From: Deltaproteobacteria bacterium
Lineage (GTDB): Bacteria; Myxococcota_A; Polyangia; GCA-2747355
NCBI GenBank assembly: GCA_020633415.1
Contig: JACKDQ010000007.1
Location: 1 to 64,000, forward strand
Direction of reading: 5' to 3'
DNA length: 64,000 bases
A program made the position numbers and the translations under genes. Below the pieces are notes generated by a model. The model saw only the letters and a program-made list of their open reading frames with translations, was not told where the DNA came from and searched no databases. Shown here piece by piece: positions 8,565 to 17,803 of this stretch (position 1 is the first letter of the stretch; every line of letters begins with the position of its first letter).

Positions 8565-9299
8565 ATGAGCGCGAGGGATAAACTGTCTGGACGGTTGCGT
8601 TGGGCGATCAGCCGGCAGATCCGCGTGTTCGTTGTTGCGGGGGCGCTGGCGGCTGTTGCGTTGCCGTCGGGGGGAGCTCAGGCGAAAAAGCGCCAGGGTG
8701 AGTTCGATTGGGCCGGCCTCGATCAGTTGCCAGCGGTGCAGAATCGCAAATACCGTCTCCAGCACGAGTTCTTTGCCAGCGGTGCGGTGCTACCGGTCGA
8801 CCCGTTCACCAAAGGCTATGCGGTGGGCGGCGGATACGCTTGGCATCTGAGCGATGTCTGGGCAGTCGAAGGCGCTGGCGCGTTTCTGTTCAACGCGACG
8901 ACCTCGCTACGCGATCAACTTGAAAAGAACTTTGGCGAGCCGTCGAGCAAGTTCGCGCGCTTTGAATACATCGTTCGCGGTGGCGTCCTGTTCAAGCCGA
9001 TCTATGGCAAGCTCTCGTTTGCCAACCGCCGGCAGGTTTACGGCGAGGTCTACCTTTCGCTGCACGCGGTCGTCGCTCACATGACAGGTGGCGAAGAGAC
9101 CGACGACGAGCCGCGCGGCAAGGGGCCGCGGTTTGCATTTGGTGGTGCGCCGGGCTTTGGTTTGCGCGCCTTCTTGAGCCGCTATTTTTCGGCGCGACTG
9201 GATTTTAACTGGATGGTGTTGGCGTCGGCTGGCGAACTGCACGCGCCTCTGTCGATCACCCTAAGCTTGGCTGTGACAACGAGGGCGGGTCATGAATAG
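8565..9299 (+). CDS. Outer-membrane beta-barrel protein of the machine (GltA/NfsA-like)
   Basis: A 244-aa protein with signal peptide (core VFVVAGALAAVALPSGGAQA) and a barrel-like pattern of short alternating hydrophobic strands, ending SITLSLAVTT. A GTG two codons upstream (8559) is an alternative start; the ATG at 8565 has GAGG five bases before it. It shares with the next gene the segments E-F/L-SG/SA..VLPVDPFTKGYAVGGGY and KPIYGKLSF, so the two are tandem paralogues of the myxobacterial outer-membrane barrel family that contains GltA/GltB and NfsA/NfsB. It is expected to be part of the outer-membrane complex. The 3' end overlaps the next gene by 8 nt. Confidence 0.87.
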   Translation: MSARDKLSGRLRWAISRQIRVFVVAGALAAVALPSGGAQAKKRQGEFDWAGLDQLPAVQNRKYRLQHEFFASGAVLPVDPFTKGYAVGGGYAWHLSDVWAVEGAGAFLFNATTSLRDQLEKNFGEPSSKFARFEYIVRGGVLFKPIYGKLSFANRRQVYGEVYLSLHAVVAHMTGGEETDDEPRGKGPRFAFGGAPGFGLRAFLSRYFSARLDFNWMVLASAGELHAPLSITLSLAVTTRAGHE

Positions 9300-9975
9300 G
9301 CAACTCAACCAGCGTGCCTTCAGCCTTTGGCAGATCTGCGCCGTAGCGCTCATCTTGGCGAGTGTACTTGGCGCAGGCGTAGCGCAGGCACAAGAACTCG
9401 AAGGCGAGGGCGGTGAGCTGTTTGCGATTCAGCGGCGCAATCTATTGGGAAGGCACGAGCTCTCGGCGGCACTCGGCACCTTTCCGATGGACGCCTTTGG
9501 TACCGGGCTAGTCGTCGGTGGCGCGTACACGTTCCACTTCAGTCACCTGATCGGCTGGGAGATCATCAACGGTAGCTACTCGTTTGTTCTCGGCACGGGA
9601 CTGAAGGAAGAGCTCGATAAGCGCTTCGAAGTCGCCCCGCAAAAAGAGGGCGAGCTGATCGGTGTGCTTAGCTCGAATGTGATCATTCGCCCGCTTTATG
9701 GAAAGCTCGCAGTCCTCAACAAAGCCCGCCAGGCATGGGAGCTGTTTTTCTCCGGTGGACTTGCTCTTGGCTTTTTCGATAACGACTCGCGTCCCTTCGG
9801 CGTCAGCTTGGGCGTTGGGCTGCGCTTTTTCGTTTCCAAACATTTCTCCTTGCGATTCGACGTCCGCGACCACGTGCTGTTTCCGGGCTTTGAAGACGTA
9901 AGCAACCACCTGCTGATCGGCCTGGGCGGATCGCTCAGCTTTGGGTTTGAGAATGACGATGCGAAGGATAACTAA
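9292..9975 (+). CDS. Outer-membrane beta-barrel protein, paralogue of preceding gene (GltB/NfsB-like)
   Basis: A 227-aa exported beta-barrel. The signal peptide ends around GAGVAQAQE. The matching blocks AALGTFPMDAFGTGLVVGGAY and RPLYGKLAVLNKARQAWELF align with the upstream gene, and the C-terminus (LLIGLGGSLSFGFEND) looks like a final barrel strand followed by a short charged tail. It starts inside the preceding gene (8 nt overlap) and its 3' end overlaps the next gene, so translation is probably coupled across all three. The barrel, barrel, TPR order is the one seen for GltA-GltB-GltC and NfsA-NfsB-NfsC. Confidence 0.87.
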   Translation: MNRQLNQRAFSLWQICAVALILASVLGAGVAQAQELEGEGGELFAIQRRNLLGRHELSAALGTFPMDAFGTGLVVGGAYTFHFSHLIGWEIINGSYSFVLGTGLKEELDKRFEVAPQKEGELIGVLSSNVIIRPLYGKLAVLNKARQAWELFFSGGLALGFFDNDSRPFGVSLGVGLRFFVSKHFSLRFDVRDHVLFPGFEDVSNHLLIGLGGSLSFGFENDDAKDN

Positions 9976-11839
9976 GTTCGCTATCGCGGCGGCGAGCGCT
10001 TTGGCGATGTCGCTTGCGCCATCGATCGGCGTTGCGAATGCGGCGAAGGACGCTGCGAGTGCGGCGAAGGACGCTGCGAGCGCGGCGAAGGACGCCAAAA
10101 AGAAAGAGGCCGCCGAGCCGGTGAAGGCGGAGAAACCTCCCGTTAAGCCGGTTTCGATCGCGCCGGCAAAAGAGGCCTTGGCCAATGGCGAGTACCACAA
10201 GGCTGTCGCTCGCGCGTGGAAGTCGCTCAAGACGGCCAAGCCGGGCGGCGAAGCTGAAGAGCAGGCCCGCTATGTCGTTGGCGCCGGATTGGAGCACAGC
10301 GGGTTCGACTACGCTGCTGCCTACTACTACCATCTGGTCGCGATCAGCCGGCAGGCGCCCGAGTTGCTACCCCATGCGATCCGCGGCCTCGAGCGCATCG
10401 TGCGTCGACTTCCGGCAGAGGATCCGGCGTTGTTGGTTGATTTGCTAGGAGGTAGCGAGCTTGGCTCTCTGCCCGCCGAGCTAGCGGACTTTGTCTACTA
10501 CTGGCAGGGACTGTTCAACCTGCGTCAAGGCCTCGACCGCTGGGCTAACGAGCGCTTTGCTCGCGTCAGCCGCGCTGGCTACTACGCATTCGCCACGCTG
10601 TACGCGAACTCTGTGCGGCTGTTGGCGCCGGGAAACGACAAAGCTCATCGCCTCGCCGTGGAGTGTTTCGCGAGACGCTTTGGTCCGACGGAACTTCATA
10701 GCGCGTTGGAGTCACTGCGCCGGCGTGGTGAGAGCGACAGCAGATTGTTGCTGACGCTCAAAGCACTGATCGATGAGGACGGCAAAGTCCAGGTGCGCTA
10801 TGAGGCGCTGCCCAAGGGCTGGCGGATCGAGCTCGCGATGCTGGGATTCGCCCGCGTAGCTGCCGAATCGGGCGTGCTGCTCCAACGCTCCAAAGAAACG
10901 GACGAAGAGGAGCTTGGCCGACTATTCTCCTATCGTGTCGAAATCGGCGGCATCCCGATCTACACGCGCGCACCCCGCTTCGAAGATCGCGCGCCACTGA
11001 TCAAAGCGGTGGCGAAGAATTCGGATGATGTCCGGCGCATCCGCGGCATGGCTTTGCACTCGCTTGGTCGCTTGCTGTTCGAACGCAAGCGGTTTGCTGC
11101 AGCGTACGACACGCTTGGCCAAATCCCCTCTGGCACTGAGCCGCCGGCCGATGTTCTGCTCGAACGCGCCTGGTCAAAATTCAAAGCTGGCGATCCTCAT
11201 CGCGCGATGGGCTTGGTCTTCGCACTTGATGCACCTGCCTTTCGCGACCTTTTCGCGCCAGAGCGCTATGTGCTGCGCGGTCTGATCTTTCGTCGGTTCT
11301 GTCACTACCGCGCAGCGCGGTTGGCCGCGCGGCGCTTCTTTGCCGATTACGGCAAGGCCTTGGCGAGGCTGCGCGCCGGTCGCCCGGTGGCAAAGATCGC
11401 CCAAGTCCGGCGGGCGGTGCTCGCACGCGGTCGCGGATCCGAACTCTACCGCTTCGTGCTGCGCGCCGAGCGTGAGCGAAGCCGGATCGACCAGGCCCAA
11501 TTCAAAGACTGGCCGAAGTCCGCTCGTAAGCATATTTCTTCGATCTACGGCCGCAAACTGCGCGTGCTAAAGCGAGAACTGGAACGCGTCGTCGATGCGC
11601 GCTCCAAGATCGTCGCTGAGGAGATGCTCGCCGTTGAAGAGCAAGCCAACCTCTTGGAGTACGAGGTGGGACAGGCGATCTTCCAGCGTCTCAACGACAG
11701 CGGCAGCTGGCGCGGTCGACGCAAGGCGCCGAAGGTTCCGGTGAGCTCTCGCCGCACCTATTACCGCTTCGACGGCGAGTACTGGACCGACGAGCTGCCG
11801 AGCTACAAATTCAATATCGACGATCGGTGTGTGAAATGA
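9953..11839 (+). CDS. Periplasmic TPR-type protein with Ala-Lys repeat linker (GltC/NfsC-like)
   Basis: A 628-aa protein from the ATG at 9953 (another ATG at 9959). The signal peptide FAIAAASALAMSLAPSIGVANA is followed by a low-complexity linker made of the repeated heptad AAKDAAS, encoded by a 21-bp DNA tandem repeat. The body is helical with TPR-like units (GEYHKAVARAWKSLKTAKPGG, AAYDTLGQIPSGTEPPADVL) and a basic, coiled C-terminal part. The N-terminus overlaps the preceding barrel gene by 23 nt and the stop overlaps the next start as ATGA. A periplasmic scaffold between motor and outer membrane is the likely role, inferred from the GltC/NfsC parallel. Confidence 0.85.
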   Translation: MTMRRITKFAIAAASALAMSLAPSIGVANAAKDAASAAKDAASAAKDAKKKEAAEPVKAEKPPVKPVSIAPAKEALANGEYHKAVARAWKSLKTAKPGGEAEEQARYVVGAGLEHSGFDYAAAYYYHLVAISRQAPELLPHAIRGLERIVRRLPAEDPALLVDLLGGSELGSLPAELADFVYYWQGLFNLRQGLDRWANERFARVSRAGYYAFATLYANSVRLLAPGNDKAHRLAVECFARRFGPTELHSALESLRRRGESDSRLLLTLKALIDEDGKVQVRYEALPKGWRIELAMLGFARVAAESGVLLQRSKETDEEELGRLFSYRVEIGGIPIYTRAPRFEDRAPLIKAVAKNSDDVRRIRGMALHSLGRLLFERKRFAAAYDTLGQIPSGTEPPADVLLERAWSKFKAGDPHRAMGLVFALDAPAFRDLFAPERYVLRGLIFRRFCHYRAARLAARRFFADYGKALARLRAGRPVAKIAQVRRAVLARGRGSELYRFVLRAERERSRIDQAQFKDWPKSARKHISSIYGRKLRVLKRELERVVDARSKIVAEEMLAVEEQANLLEYEVGQAIFQRLNDSGSWRGRRKAPKVPVSSRRTYYRFDGEYWTDELPSYKFNIDDRCVK

Positions 11840-14800
11840 GGCAACCGATAGTACGAACCTGCGCGCTGGCGCTGCTGTTGGCTCTCGTTGCCCCCGGCTG
11901 CGCGACACGTGGTCGGAAGATACTCGTCGATGACAATATCGCGCGGCTTAAGCGGGATATCGAAAAGGTGCAGTTTGCAGTGGGCAGCACCAAGCGGCTG
12001 ATGGCCCGGGCGCGCGGGAAGCAGTATCTCGCCGGCCTCTATTACCGCTTGGCTGAGCTGTACATCGAGCAGGCGCGTTACTTCTATCTGATCGCGCTCG
12101 AGCGGCAGAAGCTGGCGGCGAAGAAAAAGGGTGTTCCGGCATCGAGTGCAGTGGTTTCGGTCCAGACGCGGATGCTGAAGAACCTGGCGATCTCGACGTT
12201 TAAGCGGTTGCTCGCGCTGTTCCCCGACTACGAGGATGCGCCGAAGGTGCGCTTCTTTATCGGCCACGAGCTGCGCGAGCTCGGCGACTACGAAAAGATG
12301 ATCTCAACCTACGAGGAGCTGATCGAGAAGCATCCTGGGAGCAACTATCGACTCGAAGCGCTGCTAGTGTTGGGCGATCACTTCTTCGATAAGGCAAATC
12401 TCGACGCTGCTGAACGATACTACGCTCGGGTGCTGACCGGCAAAGAGAGCCACGTCCACGCGATGGCCCGCTACAAGCTCGCCTGGTGCAAACTCAATCG
12501 CGGTGACTGCGCTGGCGCGCTCAAGCTGTTTGAGGCCGCCGTTGATGCTGCCACCCGCCTGGGTGGTACCAGCACCGACAGCCAGGGCAAGCAGATCAAC
12601 TTGCAGCGCGAGGCCTTGGTGGATCTGGTCTACTGCTACACTGATAAGCGCAAATGGGAGAACTCGATCCAGTATTTTCGTGCGCGCGGGCAATCCAAGC
12701 CGATCTACCTGGCAGCGCTGCGCAAGTTGGCCAACCGCTACTACATTAAGCAGAAGTGGCCGGCCTCGGCGCTGATCCACCGCGAGCTCTTGCGACTCGA
12801 GCCGTCCGCTGAAGATGCTGTTGAGTACGGTGAGCGTCTCTACGATTCGTTGGTCAAGGGCAAGCTGTTTACCAACGCCGATTCCGACGTTCTCGCCCTT
12901 CTGACCGTCGTTCGCTTGCTGCCACAGAACCTCGCGCTCTCGTCGAGCGACCGCAAGAAGATCGGCGCGGCGTACGAAAAGTACACGCGCTTTCTGGCTA
13001 CGCAAGCTCATGAGCAGGCCAATCGCTCGCGCGAACGCGACGAGCTGTTGCGCGCCGCCGCCGCCTACCGGGCCTATTTGAGGGCGTTCGGCGACCACGA
13101 GAAGGCTGACCTGATCCGCGGGAACCTCGCGGAGGTCAACTACGCGACGGGCAAGTACCTCGACGCGGCTGCAGGCTACGAGGCGATCTCGCGCCGGCAG
13201 AAGGGCAAAGAGCGCGAAGATTCGATCTATACGGCGGTGGTCGCCTACGACAAAGCGTTGCGTTCACCCAAGGACCTCAGTCGGTTGGACACCGTGCTGG
13301 CCCGCTCTGGGCTGCGGCGCGCTGGTCGCAGGTATCTGAGACTTTTCCCGCGCGCTGCCAAAGGCAAGGAGATCAAATTCAACATCGCTCGGACATTTTT
13401 CGATGCTGGCGATTTTGAGGAAGCGATCCCGCTGCTCAAGGCATTTGTTGAGGAGTTCACTCAGCAACGCGACGCCACGGTTGCTGCGCACTTGGTGCTC
13501 GATGCCTACCGGACGATGGACGATTTTCGCGGGCTGATCGCGGCAGGCAAGGCCTTCGGCAAGACACGTGGCCTGGGCGATGCGACGTTTCGCAGCGAAG
13601 TTGCGGCGATCGTCAAGGGCGCAGAGAATCAGCTGCTCAGCAGCGAGACGATCAAGGCCGGCACTGGACGTGGCGGTGATCTCGAGGCGATCGCGCGCAA
13701 ATACAAGGGAACGGCGCTCGGTGGGGCAGCGTTGGTTAATGCCTTCGTCGCTGCTGACAATGCACGCGATGCGCCCAAGATGTTTTCGATTGGTGAGCAA
13801 ATCATCGAGAACTATCCCGCAAACAAGGAGGCTCCGAAAATCCTCTCGGCGATGGCGAAGATCGCGATGGATACCTTTCAGTTCGAGCGTGGCGCCAAGT
13901 ATCTCGAGCAGTCGGGCAAGCGTCAGCGTGGCGCTGATGCCGCGACTGTCTATCTGGCAGCAGCCGAAGTTCGCGCGGGCCTCGGTCAGCGCGATCGCGC
14001 GCGACGAGATCTCGCTCAGGCCTTGGCAGCGGGAGCGGGTGCGAATGCCGCCGATACCGCGGTCAAAGTCGTTGAGTTGGATCTCGACGCGCGTGACTGG
14101 AACGCGGCACAGCAGACGTTGGGCCGTCTGGCGACCGCTGGGGTGAGCAACGGGACGCTGGACTACTTTGCTGGTTACGCTGCGCTGCGCTCGGGCGATC
14201 TGGCGCAGGCGGCCTCCAAGCTCCAGTCGGCTGCGGCGAGCGGCGACAAGACCGCAAGAGCTGCCGCCCAATACTACCTTGCTGAGGCGTCTTTTTCGGC
14301 ATTTCAGCAACAGGGCCTGGCCACGGATCTCGCGCAACTGGGAGCTTCACTGCAGCGAAAGCTCGGCTTGATGGAGCAGGTCAAGGCACAGTTTGCCAAG
14401 GCTGCAAGCGTGGGCGATGCGACGTGGACCGTCGCAGCGTTGAACCGCCTGTCCGTTGTCGCCGGCGAGGGTGCGCGCTCTCTTGAGGAAGCGCAGCTGC
14501 CGGGCAGCGTTCCGCCGGCGGTACAACAGCAAATTCGCACCGCGCTCAATCGATCGGCTGGCCAAATGCGCTCAGAAGCCAAAGAGGCGCTCAAGCAGTG
14601 CGTCAAGGTTGTCCGCAAACTCCAGGTGATGTCGGCCGCGGCCAAGGCCTGCCTAAAGAGCAAGACGACCGACGTCGACCCGCAGAAACGCAAACTGGCC
14701 AAGGACCTCAGCTCCGATACGCCGCCTGATGTCGCCGATTTGCGCAAGCAGCTTGCCAAGAATCCGGGCCGCGTCGATCTGATCACGCGTTTGGCGCGTG

Positions 14801-15099
14801 CCTATCTGGCGGTCAAGAATGCTCACGCGGCACGCGTCGTGGCGAGCAAGGGTCTTGAGAATAAGCCGAACTCGGCGAAGCTACTGAACATCCTCGGCGT
14901 TGCCAGTGCGATGCTCGGCGATCCGCAGGCAGCCCTAGAGAACTTCAGCAAAGCGCTGACTTCCGAACCCAACTACGACTTCGCTCGCGCAAACAAAGCC
15001 CGCGTACTCAAACGATATGGCTACAAGAAGGAGGCTGCTGCCGAGCGGAAACGCCTCTCCAACCCGTCGATTAGTCGAGATGAACCGGAGGTGTTATGA
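11836..15099 (+). CDS. Large TPR lipoprotein (GltD/NfsD-like)
   Basis: A 1087-aa protein. The start at 11836 is chosen because it forms the ATGA overlap with the previous stop and yields an ideal lipoprotein signal, LLLALVAPGC. Tetratricopeptide-like helical hairpins run over nearly the whole length (FKRLLALFPDYEDAPKVRF, YEELIEKHPGSNYRLEALL, NILGVASAMLGDPQAALENF). It is similar in size and architecture to AgmU/GltD and NfsD, large TPR proteins that join the inner- and outer-membrane parts of those machines. It ends with an ATGA overlap into the coiled-coil lipoprotein. Confidence 0.88.
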   Translation: MRQPIVRTCALALLLALVAPGCATRGRKILVDDNIARLKRDIEKVQFAVGSTKRLMARARGKQYLAGLYYRLAELYIEQARYFYLIALERQKLAAKKKGVPASSAVVSVQTRMLKNLAISTFKRLLALFPDYEDAPKVRFFIGHELRELGDYEKMISTYEELIEKHPGSNYRLEALLVLGDHFFDKANLDAAERYYARVLTGKESHVHAMARYKLAWCKLNRGDCAGALKLFEAAVDAATRLGGTSTDSQGKQINLQREALVDLVYCYTDKRKWENSIQYFRARGQSKPIYLAALRKLANRYYIKQKWPASALIHRELLRLEPSAEDAVEYGERLYDSLVKGKLFTNADSDVLALLTVVRLLPQNLALSSSDRKKIGAAYEKYTRFLATQAHEQANRSRERDELLRAAAAYRAYLRAFGDHEKADLIRGNLAEVNYATGKYLDAAAGYEAISRRQKGKEREDSIYTAVVAYDKALRSPKDLSRLDTVLARSGLRRAGRRYLRLFPRAAKGKEIKFNIARTFFDAGDFEEAIPLLKAFVEEFTQQRDATVAAHLVLDAYRTMDDFRGLIAAGKAFGKTRGLGDATFRSEVAAIVKGAENQLLSSETIKAGTGRGGDLEAIARKYKGTALGGAALVNAFVAADNARDAPKMFSIGEQIIENYPANKEAPKILSAMAKIAMDTFQFERGAKYLEQSGKRQRGADAATVYLAAAEVRAGLGQRDRARRDLAQALAAGAGANAADTAVKVVELDLDARDWNAAQQTLGRLATAGVSNGTLDYFAGYAALRSGDLAQAASKLQSAAASGDKTARAAAQYYLAEASFSAFQQQGLATDLAQLGASLQRKLGLMEQVKAQFAKAASVGDATWTVAALNRLSVVAGEGARSLEEAQLPGSVPPAVQQQIRTALNRSAGQMRSEAKEALKQCVKVVRKLQVMSAAAKACLKSKTTDVDPQKRKLAKDLSSDTPPDVADLRKQLAKNPGRVDLITRLARAYLAVKNAHAARVVASKGLENKPNSAKLLNILGVASAMLGDPQAALENFSKALTSEPNYDFARANKARVLKRYGYKKEAAAERKRLSNPSISRDEPEVL

Positions 15100-15707
15100 G
15101 CGCGCCGCAGCATGCACATCACTTGTTTTGTCTGGCGCTGCTGACTCTTTGTGGCTGTGGTACCGGTTCGCTCAGTCATACGATCGACGCTGATAAGCTC
15201 TCGGAGGCATCGCGGCAGGGACAGATCGTCGCCTTTGACGCAGAGAACGCAGTCGTTGTCGCGCTCAATCAGCTCGACGCAGCGCGAGAAGCACTGTCCG
15301 AACTGAGCGTGCAGAAGCGACGTGCGGAACGACGCCTGCGACGCGCGCGCAAAAAGGGTGGTGAGCGCGAGCAGGTTGCCCGAGCCTACGAGCGCTACAT
15401 TGAGGCGCGCATCGAGTTGCAGCAGACGAATATCATTGGTCGCAAGCTGGGCGTGCTTTCGGCACGGGCCAATGCTGAACTGGCAAAGGCGCTGGTGTTG
15501 GCGCGTGAGGGCTTGCTGGGCTCGCGTGCAGAGCTGCGAAAGTTTCGCGATCAGGCGCGCGAGTGGAGCCGCCGGCTTCGGCGCCATCGCAAGATCGTTT
15601 CCAAAGGACAAGCACGAGTCGAAAAGCACGAGCGGCGCTATTGGAAAGCTCGAGCGCGCTACGTTAGCGCGTCAGGCGACCATAACAATGAAATGTGGCT
15701 GGACTGA
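15096..15707 (+). CDS. Coiled-coil lipoprotein (GltE/NfsE position)
   Basis: A 203-aa protein overlapping the previous gene by 4 nt. The N-terminus has a lipobox (FCLALLTLCGCG). The mature part is almost entirely predicted alpha-helix: LNQLDAAREALSELSVQKRR, a very basic stretch, YERYIEARIELQQTNIIG, then KHERRYWKARARY, consistent with a long coiled coil. I do not recognise it by motif. The assignment to the short outer-membrane lipoprotein of Glt/Nfs rests on position after the large TPR gene and on export as a lipoprotein. Confidence 0.82.
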   Translation: MSAPQHAHHLFCLALLTLCGCGTGSLSHTIDADKLSEASRQGQIVAFDAENAVVVALNQLDAAREALSELSVQKRRAERRLRRARKKGGEREQVARAYERYIEARIELQQTNIIGRKLGVLSARANAELAKALVLAREGLLGSRAELRKFRDQAREWSRRLRRHRKIVSKGQARVEKHERRYWKARARYVSASGDHNNEMWLD

Positions 15708-17803
15708 TGAGCATGTTCTTCATCCGGCGATCGTTTGTGATGCTAGCCGCACTCTTGGCCGGTTCGGGCAGTGCGGTTGGTCAACCTGCTCCTGCAGCGA
15801 ACGGCAAGACGGCACCGACCAAGTTGCGTTCGGGTGGGACATCACCGCTTTCACGCGAGCTGCTGCGTGGCGCTTCGGCTACGGCGACGGCTGACGTCGC
15901 GCACAAGAGTTCGGCCGACGTTGCTTTAGCCACGACAACGGTCAGTGGGCCGACACAGCTCAAGCGCGAGCTCGATCGACTCGACGCAGCGCTGAAGACT
16001 ACACCCGACGATCTCGAGCTGCTGCGGCAGCTCGGTGGTGTCGCGCTGCGCCTTGGTCAACTTGATCGCGCGCTGCCTGCATTGCGCAAGGTCGTACACC
16101 TGAGACCGAAGGATGCGGCGGCGCGCCTTGAGCTGGGGGTGGCGCTTTATCGTCAGGGACACGTCGCGGATGCGGCGGTTCAGTTTGTTCGGGCAACCAA
16201 GCTGGCGCCGGAACAGCAGGTCGCTTGGGTAAACCTCGGCGTGAGCTACTTGCGCAATGGTCTGGGCAAACAGGCCCTGGGCGCGCTCGCTCAAGCAGAG
16301 AAGCTGAAGCGAACGGCGGAAATCGATTTCTTGCGGGCGGAGGCGATGGCACTGACGCTCGAGCGGGACGGCGCCGAGAAGGCCTACCGTGCTGCGATCG
16401 CCAAGCAGCCAACCTTGGTCGCTGCGCACAATAACCTCGCCAACCTGTTGGTCGGTCGCGGTGACTATGCGGAGGCCGAAAAATTCTATGCCGCCGCCCT
16501 GCGCGTCGCACCGAAGGACGGCGAGATCTTCTACAACCGCGGCGTCTGCGCCTTTCGCGCTGGTGATTTGCGCGCGGCGGTCACGGCCTATCGCAAGGCT
16601 GTGCGCTTTAAGAAGGATTTTGTCGCTGCATACAACAACCTTGGCGTTGCACTCGGTCAGCTCGGTCGAGACAAAGAGATGCTTGCGGCGTTTCGCGCGG
16701 CGGTGAAGCTCGACGGCAACTACGCGCCGGCGATCTACAACCTCGGCGTGGCCTCCCTCCGCACCGGTGCAAGCAAGGATGCCGTCGAGCTCTTTGCTAA
16801 GGCGATCGAGATGAATCCGTCGATGCCCGAGGCTCACCGCGCCCTGGGAGAAGCACTGCTCCGCCGAGGAAAGATCTATCAGGCGCGCAAGGCACTCGAT
16901 CGTGCGCTCACACTCAAGCCCGGTGATGGTGCCTCTCACCGAGCGATGGGTTTGGCGCTGGCGCTTGAAGGCGATAATGCCCGCGCGATCGAACAGCTCA
17001 AGGCCGCGCTACGGGCCGATGGTAACGACATCACATCGCACCTGATGCTGGCCACCTTGCTCGCCGGCCGAGGTGATGCCGCCGAGGCGCGGGCGCACTA
17101 CGAGGCGGTGCTGCGCAGCGATCCGGACAACGCTGACGCTCATTTCCACTCCGGGGAATTGTTCTACGCCCAAGGCCAGTCAAAGAAGGCGATCGCTGCC
17201 TACCAGGCCGCGCTCAAACTTGATCCGAATCACGCTGCCGCGCGCTTTCGCCTCGGCGAGGCCTATCATATGCGCGGCGAGTTTGATAAGGCGCTGGCAG
17301 CATACCGCAAGGCACTGAAGGGCGACCCGGCGCTTGCCGACGAGGCGCATTTCAAGATCGGCGACATCTATTACCAGCAGAAGAAACCGGCGGCCGAGCT
17401 GCAGTCTTATCGTCAAGCGCTCAAGTTCAACGAAAGACATGTTGGCGCACGCCTGGCCCTCGGATTTGCGCTAGCTCGACGGCATGACTACCGAGCAGCG
17501 CTTACTGAGCTCGCCAAAGTGATCGAGCTCGATCCCAAGAACTCTGTCGCCCACTATTATAGCGGCTTTGCCCTGTTCAACCTCGGCAAGGCCGATAAGG
17601 CGATCGCCGCCTATCGTCGAGCGATCGCGCTCAATCCGCGGTTTGCCGAGGCGCATTTCTACCTCGGCCAGGTATATGCGCAGCAAAAGCAGCTTGCCGA
17701 GGCCAAGGCTTCTTTTGGAGCCGCGTTGAAGGTCAATCCGAACTACACCGCGGCGATTTTGGCGTTGGAGAAACTCAAGACGGGTCAAAGCAAGAAACCG
17801 TGA
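15707..17803 (+). CDS. Secreted tetratricopeptide-repeat protein
   Basis: A 698-aa protein. The ATG at 15707 shares one base with the preceding TGA. The signal peptide ends at GSAVGQPAPA. At least a dozen canonical 34-residue TPRs follow with the A..PD/PK spacing (LRKVVHLRPKDAAARLELG, AYQAALKLDPNHAAARFRLG, AYRRAIALNPRFAEAHFYLG). It is an exported protein-interaction scaffold. TPR proteins are abundant in these machineries, but a specific Glt/Nfs counterpart cannot be named. The stop overlaps the next start codon as GTGA. Confidence 0.88.
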   Translation: MSMFFIRRSFVMLAALLAGSGSAVGQPAPAANGKTAPTKLRSGGTSPLSRELLRGASATATADVAHKSSADVALATTTVSGPTQLKRELDRLDAALKTTPDDLELLRQLGGVALRLGQLDRALPALRKVVHLRPKDAAARLELGVALYRQGHVADAAVQFVRATKLAPEQQVAWVNLGVSYLRNGLGKQALGALAQAEKLKRTAEIDFLRAEAMALTLERDGAEKAYRAAIAKQPTLVAAHNNLANLLVGRGDYAEAEKFYAAALRVAPKDGEIFYNRGVCAFRAGDLRAAVTAYRKAVRFKKDFVAAYNNLGVALGQLGRDKEMLAAFRAAVKLDGNYAPAIYNLGVASLRTGASKDAVELFAKAIEMNPSMPEAHRALGEALLRRGKIYQARKALDRALTLKPGDGASHRAMGLALALEGDNARAIEQLKAALRADGNDITSHLMLATLLAGRGDAAEARAHYEAVLRSDPDNADAHFHSGELFYAQGQSKKAIAAYQAALKLDPNHAAARFRLGEAYHMRGEFDKALAAYRKALKGDPALADEAHFKIGDIYYQQKKPAAELQSYRQALKFNERHVGARLALGFALARRHDYRAALTELAKVIELDPKNSVAHYYSGFALFNLGKADKAIAAYRRAIALNPRFAEAHFYLGQVYAQQKQLAEAKASFGAALKVNPNYTAAILALEKLKTGQSKKP

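Noticed and set aside
15926..16939. Minus-strand frame of 337 codons
   Set aside because: Antisense to a clear TPR gene; its composition mirrors the TPR codons.
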